Assembly: GCA_023212725.1 (NCBI GenBank) | Contig: JALBYF010000041.1 | Coordinates: forward strand, 113,810 to 177,809 | Source: Tranzscheliella williamsii | Taxonomy: Eukaryota > Basidiomycota > Ustilaginomycetes > Ustilaginales > Ustilaginaceae | Length of the DNA stretch: 64,000 nucleotides | Direction: 5' to 3' | In this document: positions 46,833-58,300 of the stretch, one piece after another | Layout: each line of letters begins with the position of its first letter | How positions within the stretch are numbered: the stretch's first letter is position 1 | Notes under the pieces: generated by a model | What the model saw: only the letters and a program-made list of their open reading frames with translations | Told to the model about the DNA's origin: nothing | Database searches by the model: none | Made by a program: the position numbers and the translations under genes

Positions 46833-49800
46833 ACTGCAAAGTCACAGAGGCAGATAGGTTTCCCACGCTTACCGCAAGCTTAACTGCAAGCGAGCGCAGC
46901 CACAGTCGGCTTCACCGACGGCCCAGTATGGTGGCGTGGTTAGTCCTGTCAGGCTGGCGGTCCGCGGAAAGGCAGATTGACGTCTGCCAGCTATTCAAGT
47001 CGTGCTCTGCGGGCCACAGGCTTGAGAAAGAAAAGGCGCTGGAAAGCCCGACGAGGAGAGATGGATGTTGAGCTAGAAAAATTCACTCTAAGATGATAGT
47101 CTCTATCGACCCAGAGCAGCTCCGATGTCTAGCAAACTGATCGGAAGCGTCGTGCGCAGCGGCTGGGGAGAAAGAGGACGGAGCGGCCGAACGTCCAAGT
47201 AGGTCGGCTCTATTATACGTGTCGGAAGGCCCTGCAGGGGCAGTGAAGCTCACCACGGTTCTCGGAGGGTTTCGATCCTACTTGCGCGTTTAATTACCAC
47301 TATTTGGCGCGGTAAAGCGGAGAAGCGGAAGCAAGCCGAACCGAAACTGGCTGAGCACCGGCAGCAGTACGAGCACGATGGACGCTTGGAAGGAAACAGG
47401 GAAAGATGCGGAGGGGGAGAGGGGATGATAGGGAGAGAAAGGTTATGAAAGAGACTAAGCGTAGCCAATCTACGTGGTCAGCTGCTACTGCCACCCATGG
47501 GAGTGTGACTGCGGAAGAATGCGTGACAAGTGCTTAACGAGGCGTGCGCTGGTGGCACCTTACTTTGCTCGCTCAAACGTTATGTGTGGGGAAATTCGCG
47601 GCATTTTGCAGATGCTATTTCGTGATGACAGGTTGAAAGCGATTTTCTGCGGCCCTCCTTTTCCTTTCAACTCATACTATTGTTCAGCTCACAAGGCCCG
47701 GGTGGCAGCCACTTTCCGAAGCTAGTATCGCTGACAAACCCAGTCTGGTGCATTCTCATCTTGGTTCACTCTGCTTCCATCGAGCAGCGGCGGAGAAGGA
47801 AGGATGTGGCTGATCCTTATCGATGCTAAGGCAAAGGCGAAAAACCTGGCCACATTAGCCTCCCCTGAGCCTCGCATTATGTGACACGGCCGGTAGAAGG
47901 CATGTTCGGCGGCGGCGAAGCAGATCAACAGAGATAAGTCACACTACGTTTGCGATATACAAGTTGTGGTCGTGATTGGGAGCCGGGGAGGAGGCCCACC
48001 GACTGCACTCATGACTACAACTCGGATGAGAGGATGCCTCCCATCGCAATTCGGCTGTTCGGGGGAAGGGTGCCCACGGAAAAAAAGGGCGGCTTGACCT
48101 TACTACGCCAAGACCAGGTTAGGTTAGCCAACATGTGCGGCATGCAAGCCGCCTTTCGTCGGGGTGGGGTAAGCCTCTTGCTTCTCTCCGCATGGCTACG
48201 GCGCAACCTTTTTAGACCGGCGAAGGATGGCGTATTCGCCGAGCTTCCCGACGTAGGGCTGGACCGATGCTTGTAGGGCCTGGAGCGCTGTTCAATCTGG
48301 TACCAGACACATCGTCGTCGGCCGACCGTGCAGCCAGCGGAAGATCTTTGTATCCGCCTGCCATTCGCTTTGCACAAGCTCGAGCCGCCGACGCTCCGCA
48401 GAGGAAGCGATCACATCTTCAGTGTGGGCAGGGAGAGTCTCGATGTCGAGCTTGAGTTCAGTCGTACGTGCTATCCGCGCTCCCGCCTTCCTATGCTGAT
48501 CCCCTCCGCTGCTGCACCGTTTCGGGACATCTGTTCTGGTCAGTCATGGGTGCATATACTGCTTGCCTGCAGACATTTCGACGACTGCTTGCGCACCACA
48601 TAGGATAGCACTCGCCGTGGCATCCAATTACATGGTTGCATCTCTGCACAGGGCGGGTTGCAGGCTGCAGAGGCGCTTGGGTTTACATAACCGACGTCAA
48701 AAATCCAACGCGTACAAGAGTTAAGCGCGTTGAGTCCCGACCGAGGTTCGATGGCAAAAAAGTTCAAATCTCCGTTTCCGCAGCATGCTATTCAGGATGC
48801 AACCAATGATACAGGGCTTCTGTTTGCACCATCGAGGTCACGGTCGAAAGAGTTTCCCCCTAATTTCGCCCCGCCTTTTCCATACGCTTGCTATGACTTG
48901 GAGTCCGTGATATGAAGCTCATGTGATCCCGCGTCTTCGGCGCCCTCGACGAGCCTACAAAGGACTATTCTGCCTGTTCCTGGCAACTATCGCAACACGT
49001 TCGTCTTTACGTATCGAGAGCCAATTGTGATCGTTGGGTCATGTGCCTGCTTAGAGCACGTGCTTGAGTTTGATCTTGATAGTGTCCCGGCACACTAACC
49101 AAACCATGCTGTAGCTTCCCAAGATTCCCGGAACATTGTGATTGTGACTGCTACGACGATCTGGGCGAGATAAAATAGAGCGTACGGACTTGGGCAGTTG
49201 GAGGTGGAGGCAACAGGGACGTGCTCTGATTGGCTCAAGCGGAAGCCTTCTATCCGATTCTACTAAGCAAAGTGTCAAACGGCACAAAGCTGGCTTCAAG
49301 TCACAGTTGTGGCCTGAATTGGAATTTCGGAGGAGCGCTGCCGCTATCGGCGAATGAGCTGGAAGCTGGACAGGCGAGGCGGCAACGTTCTTCCTGTGCG
49401 ATCGCCCTGACGTGCGGACTAGGCCATGGCCGATTCGATATTCGCCATCCGCGCACCTACTCACACGATCCCACCTCAGGGGATCCGTGCTGCGCTTAGC
49501 TGCTGCCCTCCTCGTTCATCGCATGGTCTGGTGTCGATCTATGGTAAGCTTCTGTTTGTGTGAAGCGTGGTCGAGATTCCTTTCACAGCACTTACAGTCA
49601 CAGTAAAAATTGCTATTCTACTCCTGCCGTGATTATTGCTTATTCTACCCCGGCCGAGCTTCCTCTCCCACGAAGAGCGCGGGAAAGAAAAGATCAAGCC
49701 ACCCAAACTTAGAATGCCTTCAAATTCACATTTGCGAGCGCCAATAGGGTGACCTCGCAACGTGCCTGTGAGGCAGCCCTGTCACAGTCAGTATCGACCT

Positions 49801-51424
49801 CTAGCTTTGTATGGCACGGCAACTACTTGTGCCTATCGCGGCCTTGCCCTGTCCCCATCCTATGTCAAGCAGCCACACCGAAGTCGACGGTTTGGCTTTG
49901 GCGCACTTTTGCCCCCGCCCCTGCTTGTCGCCCATTGCCGCTAGCACGAGGGCCTCCTCTTCTGTAGCTGATGGCCGTTAGTGCAGTGCAGTTTATGTGT
50001 TGTTGGTGCTATACTACAGTAGAGGCTGCACTCGACCTGCATAGTCGCGGGGAGTTGCAGCTACGGCAGCCAAAGTGCAAGGGTTGAGCAAAGTCAGATG
50101 CCGGGGGTAAAGAGCAAATAACGATTCAGGTGGGCGAAAGCCGAGTGTGATTATTTCCACAGCTTTCGCGTCCAACAGTAAGAGGTCTCATCCAAAAAAA
50201 AAGTTGGTCAGAGAGATCACAATTGGGGGACTTTTTTCGAGAAATTTGGCTAGACACAGCCCAGCTGCCCGCGACCCGCACTTCGGACAGTGCTTCGCTC
50301 GACTTTGCCTGCGTTCACTGCCCTACGAGTCGACCTTGTCCGCTACTTGCTCCTCACCCTCCTGTCTTCGTCACCATCCTCCCACTATCATATCCCACGT
50401 CTCGACACTAAGCAAGTTCTTTCCCGGTTTGGTACTTGGTATTTCACCTCCTTCTTCATTGTCCATTACTTCGTCCTCCTTACCGGCAATCTGGCTAGCC
50501 TGCGAGAGAGCCGACCTCAGTCTCAACCTTCTCGATCTGGCATCTACTGCATCTTCCTTTCATCAACTCTCTGGTCTTAGCGGATCAGTTCTAGCACAGA
50601 CCTATCTGCGGATCTTGGAATTGTTGTCCGGTATCAACACTCTTGTCTCCATCTACGATTTTGGCTTTTACCGTCTGCGTCACTCACCTCGCCACATAGC
50701 TTATCCTCCTACCCGAAACTGGGCTCCGTATTGCCCTGTCTTTACCTCGCCTGTCCGTTCAAGCTTGAACAAACCGGGAAGCGGCACCCGACACTGATAT
50801 AGGCGTGGCCAATTCACAAGAGCCCAAAGTATCCCTGTCCATCGAGCCTTTCGAGCCACAAGTCCAACATTGTCGACCACCTGGCCTCTCCACTTCCCAT
50901 CGAATTACCCCTCCTATCGCGGCATCAACATTTCGACATCGACCCCTCTACCTCACCTTGATCCGACATCCTTGAAGCTTTGACAGCGCTTGCCCTCGAT
51001 TCGTCACATTTGTAACAACTCTCTTCCCTTTCCCGCCACTTCTTTTCTGACCTGTAAGTTCCGGTTGCCGGTTCGATTCGTCGGTTCTCCCAGTTTGCAT
51101 TGCTAGTCTCGTCAAGGACGCCATCAGCGAGAGGCTCCATCTGTCCCAGGGCTGTTTATTGGGGACGTCTCGCTTGCCCGTCCAGACATCTACTTTTCAC
51201 CAGTAGCCGTCTGGACGCAGCGATGGTTACTCACTACACAACCTACCTGGTCACAGTGCACCTCTGGAATCGGCCGCTGTTCTGGCCAGACGTCACTAGA
51301 AGCAACAAGAACCTAACCCTTCCGTTTGTATCTGTTCTTCTTCCTTTGCTTTCCGGCCGTGGGCATCCTTATCAGACCTCTCCCACCGCCGATCCCAGAT
51401 CGACAAACACTCGACGACCTGCAT
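46833..51424. other. 4.6 kb gene-free region upstream of the C2H2 gene
   Basis: Only short frames without family resemblance occur, including a 216-codon one at 50147-50797 that looks like a pyrimidine-rich leader. The last ~1.2 kb is C/T-rich on the plus strand, suggesting the 5' leader and promoter of the C2H2 gene. No tRNA or mobile element is supported. Confidence 0.5.
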
Positions 51425-52747
51425 ATGACGATGACGATGCCTTTGACCGGCCTTTCGCCGCCTTCCAAGGGCTTTTTTGCGCCCTCCTCCATGCCCACGT
51501 CCAGGACGGAAGCGAGTCCCAAGGGGCCCATCTCTTCTGCGGTCCCAAGTCGTGGCCGTAGGCGAGAATCACTCACCGGTCAGATGCGCCGCGAGACCAC
51601 CAAGACTGCGATCGCGGCCGGAGGTGGTGCTTCCGGATTACCCATGAGCCGTGTCGGTGGTGGGCCAACGTCGCCTAACGGTCGTGCTATTCCTATGGCG
51701 GCGCGTTCACCCAGGATGGCGGGGGCCGACATGAGCTCGCTTTCGACATCTTTTGGAGCTGCCGCAGAAGCTCTGTCGCTTTCGTCTTCGATTACATCCA
51801 ACTCGACGATCGCGCCTGGCTCGTACGCTGCACGTTCAGGTGCCCAGCCCATCAAGAAGGAGGCTCGTTCGACTGGCCACACACATCTGGGTGTTGAATG
51901 CTTTGGGCCATCCAGTCTAGACAATATGCCGATGCCGAGTCCCGGCATGATGAGCGCGAGCGCTGGCGGTGCGCTTGACAACGCTGCGCAAAGAGATCGA
52001 CGTGCGTCCATGAGCTCCACTGGCACCATTGGTGAGGAGGATGACAGCAAAAGCGGCAAACACGAGCAGTTACACCGATGCGAAAGTTGTGCCAAGGTAT
52101 ATCGTCATCCGAGTTGCCTCATCAAGCATCGGTGGGAACACACGGTTTATTGGAAGGAAGCTTCGAAATTTCTGATGAGCAAGCATCAGCAGGTGCAGCT
52201 GCTCGAGGCAGCTGCTATTCTTGTAGGTATGGATTCCAATGCGCGTTCGCTGCCCGAAGAAAAGGCGCTCTGGCCAGCCGCGGTTAGTCCTCCGGCCTCC
52301 GGATTGCTTGGATCGGAGCAGATCAACTTTGAGATGCTGATGGCTTCCAAGCGCCGAAACACCATGTCAACGAATGCTAGCGCGAGCCCGGCGCGTGGAC
52401 CGACGCCATCTCTGGTGGCGAACGACAGCAGCGATAGCAGCACCACTAGCACCTACGACATTTCGCAGCGGAGTGGCACTATGAGTCCTTTGCAAGGCTT
52501 GGGACAAATGAGACTCACCGAACCAGATCGTCATGCCCGCGACATGCCAAGATATCGACTAGAGGACGGTGACCTCGTCAACAGTGGCAGCGAACGAGCC
52601 GACCGCTCCGGTTCTGCCGAGATGGACGACGAGGAGGATGACGAGAGTGCCTCTCGTGATCGCGACGAAGACCAGGGCGAAGAGCGCTATGGCATGGATG
52701 CTGGTGGCGACGTCATGGCCAACATGGAGATGGACGATGTCAACTAG
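51425..52747 (+). CDS. Fungal C2H2 zinc-finger regulator of the HQQVQLLEAA family
   Basis: A 440-residue protein from the ATG at 51425; the frame is open to an ATG at 51326 with an unlikely hydrophobic start. One C2H2 finger lies at ~219-240 (CESCAKVYRHPSCLIKHRWEH). It is followed immediately by WKEASKFLMSKHQQVQLLEA, a block conserved after this finger in ascomycete and basidiomycete proteins of unknown detailed role. The N-terminal 200 residues are Ser/Pro/Met-rich and the C-terminus is acidic (DDEEDDESASRDRDEDQGEE), so it may be an activator. A single finger plus the adjoining helix probably binds DNA. I do not recognise a named orthologue. Confidence 0.82.
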   Translation: MTMTMPLTGLSPPSKGFFAPSSMPTSRTEASPKGPISSAVPSRGRRRESLTGQMRRETTKTAIAAGGGASGLPMSRVGGGPTSPNGRAIPMAARSPRMAGADMSSLSTSFGAAAEALSLSSSITSNSTIAPGSYAARSGAQPIKKEARSTGHTHLGVECFGPSSLDNMPMPSPGMMSASAGGALDNAAQRDRRASMSSTGTIGEEDDSKSGKHEQLHRCESCAKVYRHPSCLIKHRWEHTVYWKEASKFLMSKHQQVQLLEAAAILVGMDSNARSLPEEKALWPAAVSPPASGLLGSEQINFEMLMASKRRNTMSTNASASPARGPTPSLVANDSSDSSTTSTYDISQRSGTMSPLQGLGQMRLTEPDRHARDMPRYRLEDGDLVNSGSERADRSGSAEMDDEEDDESASRDRDEDQGEERYGMDAGGDVMANMEMDDVN

Positions 52748-54171
52748 TGCCGTTGCCAGATCGCCTCGCTCTGTGTTTGTGCCTTGCTTTTTTTCCCCCT
52801 TATTAATAGATGATGGCGGTTCATCTTCTTCTCTGCATCACCCTCGGGGCCCATTTCTGCTTCAAGCCTCCAGCCACCCTTTACTTCGATTTTGCTTTCC
52901 TTCTACTGGCGCGCCCTGCGCTTGTGTTTTCCCCGTCACCATTTCCACCTTTCCTGTCTTCTCGTACGGGGCTTCTTGCACCGTACAGTTATCTCCTCCC
53001 CCTGATATCTCTCACATCTAACAAGGACCAGAGCTGGATCGCTTAGGGTGGGTTACGCCGTGCGCACTCCTTGCTCAACCATGCGAAGGGCGGGGATGTG
53101 GCGGCGGCCTCCTCCTTAATCGCGCCATACTGTGTTCTACACAACCATGTACTTGTTCCGATACGGTTTGGGACGCTGTAGGATCGTTCTGTTCTCGCGA
53201 GCCGAGCTTCTGCCATCCAAAGCCAGAACCTTGTTTCGTCGTGGCTGCGGCGTCGTGTGGGTTTGCGCTTCGTAGGCTCTCTCGCGGCGCGGGTTGTGGG
53301 TGAAGGTGCTCGAGTCTGACTCGGCCGGCAAGATGAACAAGGCGGGGTGTTGAATGATCGGGGATTTTGGCTGTGTGCGGGGAAGCGGGGTGGAAGCGGC
53401 CGACCCCTGGCCATGGGGATAGGTTACCACCCGAAGCGAACTGGCGCGCTACGGGCGAAACTGGGCTTATGCGGACAAGCTGCAGCGGACCGTTGTGCCG
53501 CCAAAGCTGCGATACCGACGGGGAGCCTAGCAGGTTGGGTGCCTGAGAGGCGTCGAGATCCGCGCGCGCTCGGTGGATCAGGTCACAAACGCACCCAGCC
53601 GCGTCTGCTCTGCTGTTGAAAGCGGCTCCCCTCTCCTCGTGCGCCCGACGGACGCGGCCATGAAACACGACGCCAACCTGGGCCTCATGACCTGCAACCT
53701 CCGCCCCCCTCCAGCTATCGTGGCTTGACCAGCTCGCCTAGCCTCCCTATCTAACTCGAGCTGGGTCCCGGCGCAAATGTATCTGTGATTTAAGTGCCCA
53801 ACGGACGCTTCGCAATGTAAGCTGATGGATGACGTAACGGCCGACTACTCCGCCACCGATGAAATAGGCTGCTAAACTGTCTCTCCAGGATGCACTAACC
53901 GAGACGTTTGGGCGCTGGAGAAACATGGTCGCAACGTGTTTGCGGTAGCACCACGATAGCTGCATCTCAGCGCATAGGCACCACTAGCTTACTGCCAGTT
54001 GGATCGATCTGAGGATGTGAATCTAACCGCGCCGTTCCCAGGCTGTCTGCATCTGGAAAGCATCGGGCAGCTATCATGGGGAGGGTAGACAGGCGAGAGG
54101 CAGAACGGCGAGGTCGGCTTGGCTTGCGCTTGGATTGTGCGCCTGACTTTCCCCAGGAAATCGAATCAAAC

Positions 54172-54217
54172 AAGCCGAGGGCCGCTTTACAAAACAAAAA
54201 AGAAGCCGAGGGCCGCT
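54172..54217. repeat. 15-base direct repeat (AAGCCGAGGGCCGCT)
   Basis: Identical copies at 54172-54186 and 54203-54217 are separated by an A-rich spacer. Confidence 0.6.
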
Positions 54218-54731
54218 GGCTGGGAAGATGGAGATGGAAGGGGAGGCTCATGCAGTGCTGCATTGGCCTGCATGAGCTCAAAGAAACCTCGTGAAAGGCA
54301 GGTTGGAGCCGAGCGGACCTTCTCCCCAGCCTGCCTGCGATTCCCCACCGCGTGATCCCAGCTGTCACGAGTAGATCTTTTACACATAGCACACGTACAA
54401 CTTGGCTGCCTCCGCCGAGCTAGCGACCGCAGCTGACCGAAGTGGCGGACAGGCTACCTTCGAAGCACAGGCGCAGGGCAGGGGAGAAGGGCCAACATGT
54501 GTGTGCAAGCACGATAGAAGCGTGAGTGCGGAGAGGACGTAGCATTAGCCTTAATTACTATTTCTTCCGACTCGTGATACCGGCGCTGAATGCAGCTGGG
54601 ACGATTTGTAATTCCATTTTCGCTCGGCTGCGCACGGATCTTAGTCTACTATATGTACTTGTTGGCTGGGCAAGCATTAGCCGAACTGGATGACTGCCTT
54701 TTTCCCACTTTTGGCCATTAGCTTAGTGCGA

Positions 54732-54783
<52 letters not shown>
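54732..54783. repeat. (CAAG)n microsatellite
   Basis: About 12-13 uninterrupted CAAG units in non-coding DNA. The same unit also occurs in the kinase intron near 8400. Confidence 0.95.
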
Positions 54784-55305
54784 ACATGCAAGAACCACGC
54801 ACCCAATATGAATATCAACCACGCACCTAATCAATCAAGCAGCCAGCTTCAACTCTACCCTGTCCTATTCATCCGTCCGTAGCGGTCCTGTTCGCGCTCA
54901 TCCGCCCAGAGCTCGTTCCCCCGCTTGAGCGGATGCAGAGACCTTTTTGCATTGCTTCGTTCGTTCCCCGACCACGGGCTAGCCTAGCAGCCCGTACCAT
55001 CCGTAGCAGCCGCCCCTTCCTTTATATCGTCAGCTGCCCATTGCGGCATCCTATCGTCGCTTCCCCCCGCTCCAGATCTCGTCTTTTTCCTTGCACCCGG
55101 TCCGCCTTTTCCCTCCCTTCCGCTCGTTTATTCTGCCTTCGCATCGTAACGGCAGCATTCCCTCTCTCTGCTTAGCCCGCCCGTGGACGGAACGGTAGAA
55201 CCTCTTTTCTAGCCGGCTCACCGCTGCCAGTCTGTTAACAGCCATCTCTCCCGTAGTGCTTCTCGGTGGCCAAGTCGACAGCCTTCGCTGCTAATCACAA
55301 TCAAA

Positions 55306-58300
55306 ATGTCGTCTGTCAAGAATGAGTTTGGCGAGGACATTCTGCCCGCATACAAGGGTACGTAGCTTGCTTGATCCATGGATCTGACACCATCCGCTGA
55401 CTTGTACATCCCTGCCGCCTTCGCCAATCCAGGCAATCTGACCGCCTCGCAGCAGAAAGACCTCAGAGAGATGTGGAAACGGCTCTTCGCTCTCATGGAG
55501 AAGAACAAGGAGACGTCAGAATACCTTTATCGCAATGGTGGGCCCCAGACAGCCAACAAGAAGGGCTCAGCTCCACCTCCCAAAGAAGGCAAAGCTGGCA
55601 AAGACATCCCCAAGGACGACAAAGCCAAAGAAGAGGCCAAGAAGGCCGAAGAGATGAAAGACATGAACGAGTTTATCGACAAGTACGGAGGTCTTATCCT
55701 TCGCGACACCGTATGGGAATTCACAAAAATGGACCACCCGGATAGCTCGTTGCTCCGTTTCCTCCGGGCCCGAAAGTGGGACATTGACCGCGCCCTCGCC
55801 ATGTTGGCAGCTGCCTGCAAGTTCCGTCTTGAAAAGAACATCACCAACATCATCTTCCAAGGCGAAGAGGGTCTCAAGGACGTGCCAGGCTTCATGAACC
55901 AGTTCCGCCGAGGTATCTCCTACATCAAGGGTAACACCGATAACTTTGAGAATCCAATCTACTTTATCCACGTAGCCCGCCATTTCACTAGCGCCCAGAA
56001 GCACGAAGTACTGCAAGACTTTGTCCTGCTTGCTATGGAAAACGCTCGACAGCTTTGTACACCACCCTACGAAAAGGCCGTTGTTATCTTCGACATGGCC
56101 GGCTTTGGTCTGAAGAACATGGACTGGCAGTGCGTCCTTTTCCTTGTCAAGTGTCTCGAAGCCTACTACCCAGAGTCGTTGCAGCGTATTTACGTCCATG
56201 GTGCTCCTTGGATTTTCAAAGGCATCTGGCAGGTACTGCAACCCATGCTCGATCCTGTCGTCCGAGACAAGATCAAATTCTCCAGCAAAGGTTCCGATCT
56301 GGCCGAGCTCGTTCCCCCTACCAAGCTTCGCAAGGGTATGGGCGGAACCATGGACTGGGACTGGGACTATGTCGAACCACAGCCGGGCGAGAACGACGCC
56401 CAGAAGGATGTCGAGACTCGTGAGAAGATCGAGGCCGAATTAAAAGTGCTTACCGACCAATTCGAGGAGACCACCCGCACTTGGGCCGAATCCTCCACAG
56501 ACGACGACGACCCCGAAAACACCTACCGTAGAGAAGTGCTTAGCACCCAGATCCGGCTTAAGCTCTACCAGCTCGATCCTTACGTTCGAGCTAGGAACAT
56601 TTACCACCGCAATGGTAATCTCAAGGACGATGGCTCGGTACATTGGGAGTACCCGCAGATGGATGGAAAGACTTTGAAACAAACTGTCAACGATCGACAC
56701 TGCTATGGCGCCCTCATCAAATGGCTCCAGGATCACAACGAAGACACTTTGGAGGACTCTGTGGGCCACAAGAAGCTCTATGAGGTTTCTCGTGATGGTA
56801 CCATCAAAGAGTCCTACGGTGCCGATGGTGGCAAAGGCGCTGCCAAGAAGTCCAAAAAGGGAGCTGAAGCTGCTGCCGCCGGCGCTGCTGCCGGTGCCGG
56901 TGCCGCCGTTGGTGCCGCTGGAACCAAGAGGTCCAAGAGCAAAAAATCCAAGAAGGAGGCTGAGCCGGAGCCTGAGCCTGAACCCGTAGTGGAGAGTGAG
57001 TCGGAGGAAGAAGGCTTTCAGGATCCTGAAGACGAAGTGCCTCCCCCCCGCTCTCGACAGCCTAGTAGCAGGAACCTTGCTCGCAAGCCCAGCAAGAAGG
57101 CAGCCGCTCCGGAGCCTCATCCAGATGACCAAGATGACCAAGATGACGAACCCCAGACCTATACCGGCGCTGCTGTTGGCGCAGTCACTGGTGTTGCAGC
57201 CGGTGCCGCCGGTGCAGCTGCCGCTGGTCTCAGCTACCTGCGTGGAACCAAGCAGGACGGCAGCGACGCTAACGGTAATGGCAATGGGAATGGTCACGCA
57301 GCTCCGCACGAAGAAGTCGACGAAGACTACGATTCGATCGATCAGGAGGAACAGGCCGGGCGTCGAGGCAAAGGCCCGTCGCAGCCTCGCTTGGCCGCCG
57401 CTCACTACCCTGACGAAGATGATGAGTTTGACGAAGACGAAGGCGACCTGGACAACTTGTCCACCTACTCGGACGAGTCTATCACTCCCGAGACCGCCAT
57501 CCGGCCCGATTACATGCAGCAGAAGATTAGCGCCTCGGACTGTCGCATCGATGATAACGACTGTCGCGAGGATCTAGCCATTGTACGAGAGGCCATGGCG
57601 CTCTTCCTTAACTCGCGTATGAAAGAGGCAGAGGAACTCTGCATGGAAGGCGCCAGCACCCGCCTCTACAAGGCCGAGGGCATGGCGCTGATCAACTCGG
57701 TCAAGTCGATTCTGACCTTTGAGCCCGCCGACTTTGAAACCGCCATTCTCTGTTGCAGCCACTCGATGAAGATTGCAGCCTTCTTACGAAAAAAGCAGGG
57801 TACCATCAACAAGCTCATGGGTGGCGGCAAAATGTCCAACTTCCGATCCATGACTCTGGTTCAGCTGCATGCCGAGCTCGTCTACGCCGAGTCCCAACTG
57901 CTCAAGGCGGTTCTTGGTATCTTCTACGCTGGTGACAGTGTAGGCTTTGTCAAGCAAGCCTTCGGCCTTCGCTCTGCTTATTTCCACGTGCGCGAGCTCT
58001 TTAGGTTCGTAGAGCAAGTGGACGCGGAGGCCGAGGAGGCCGAGATTTCTGGCAAGCGTTCCACCACGGTCCACCTCGACCAAGACTTCCGGTCGGGTGT
58101 TTATCTCGACAATGCCGTCTGCTCTCTCGTTCTGTCCATGTTGCCGGCAAAGACGCTCAAGCTCATGGAAGGATTCGGATTTGTCGGCGACCGAAAGTTT
58201 TCGCTCGATCTTTTCGCTCGTGCCGGCGGATGGAGCAAGAGCAAACCTCTGCCGACCATCTCGGCAGACGAAGAAGGCGTTCGAAGACCGCTCTGTGACA

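Larger units (their letters stand above)
52748..55305. other. 2.6 kb gene-free region upstream of the SEC14-IML2 gene
   Basis: No convincing ORF is found. It holds a CAAG microsatellite and a 15-base direct repeat. From ~54,880 the plus strand is C/T-rich, consistent with the promoter and 5' leader of the next gene. A 197-codon minus-strand frame (53075-53668) has no family resemblance. Confidence 0.5.

Noticed and set aside
49230..49265. TGGCTCAAGCGG resembling a tRNA A-box
   Set aside because: No B-box at the right distance and no cloverleaf can be drawn.
50147..50797. 216-codon ORF upstream of the C2H2 gene
   Set aside because: Its composition is that of a C/T-rich leader (Ser/Leu/Pro-rich) with no motif. 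It is more likely untranslated.
51068..51084. GGTTCGATTC string resembling a tRNA T-arm
   Set aside because: The upstream 60-80 bases have no A-box, anticodon stem or acceptor pairing.
53075..53668. 197-codon minus-strand ORF
   Set aside because: It has no recognisable motif, and overlapping frames of similar quality exist on both strands.
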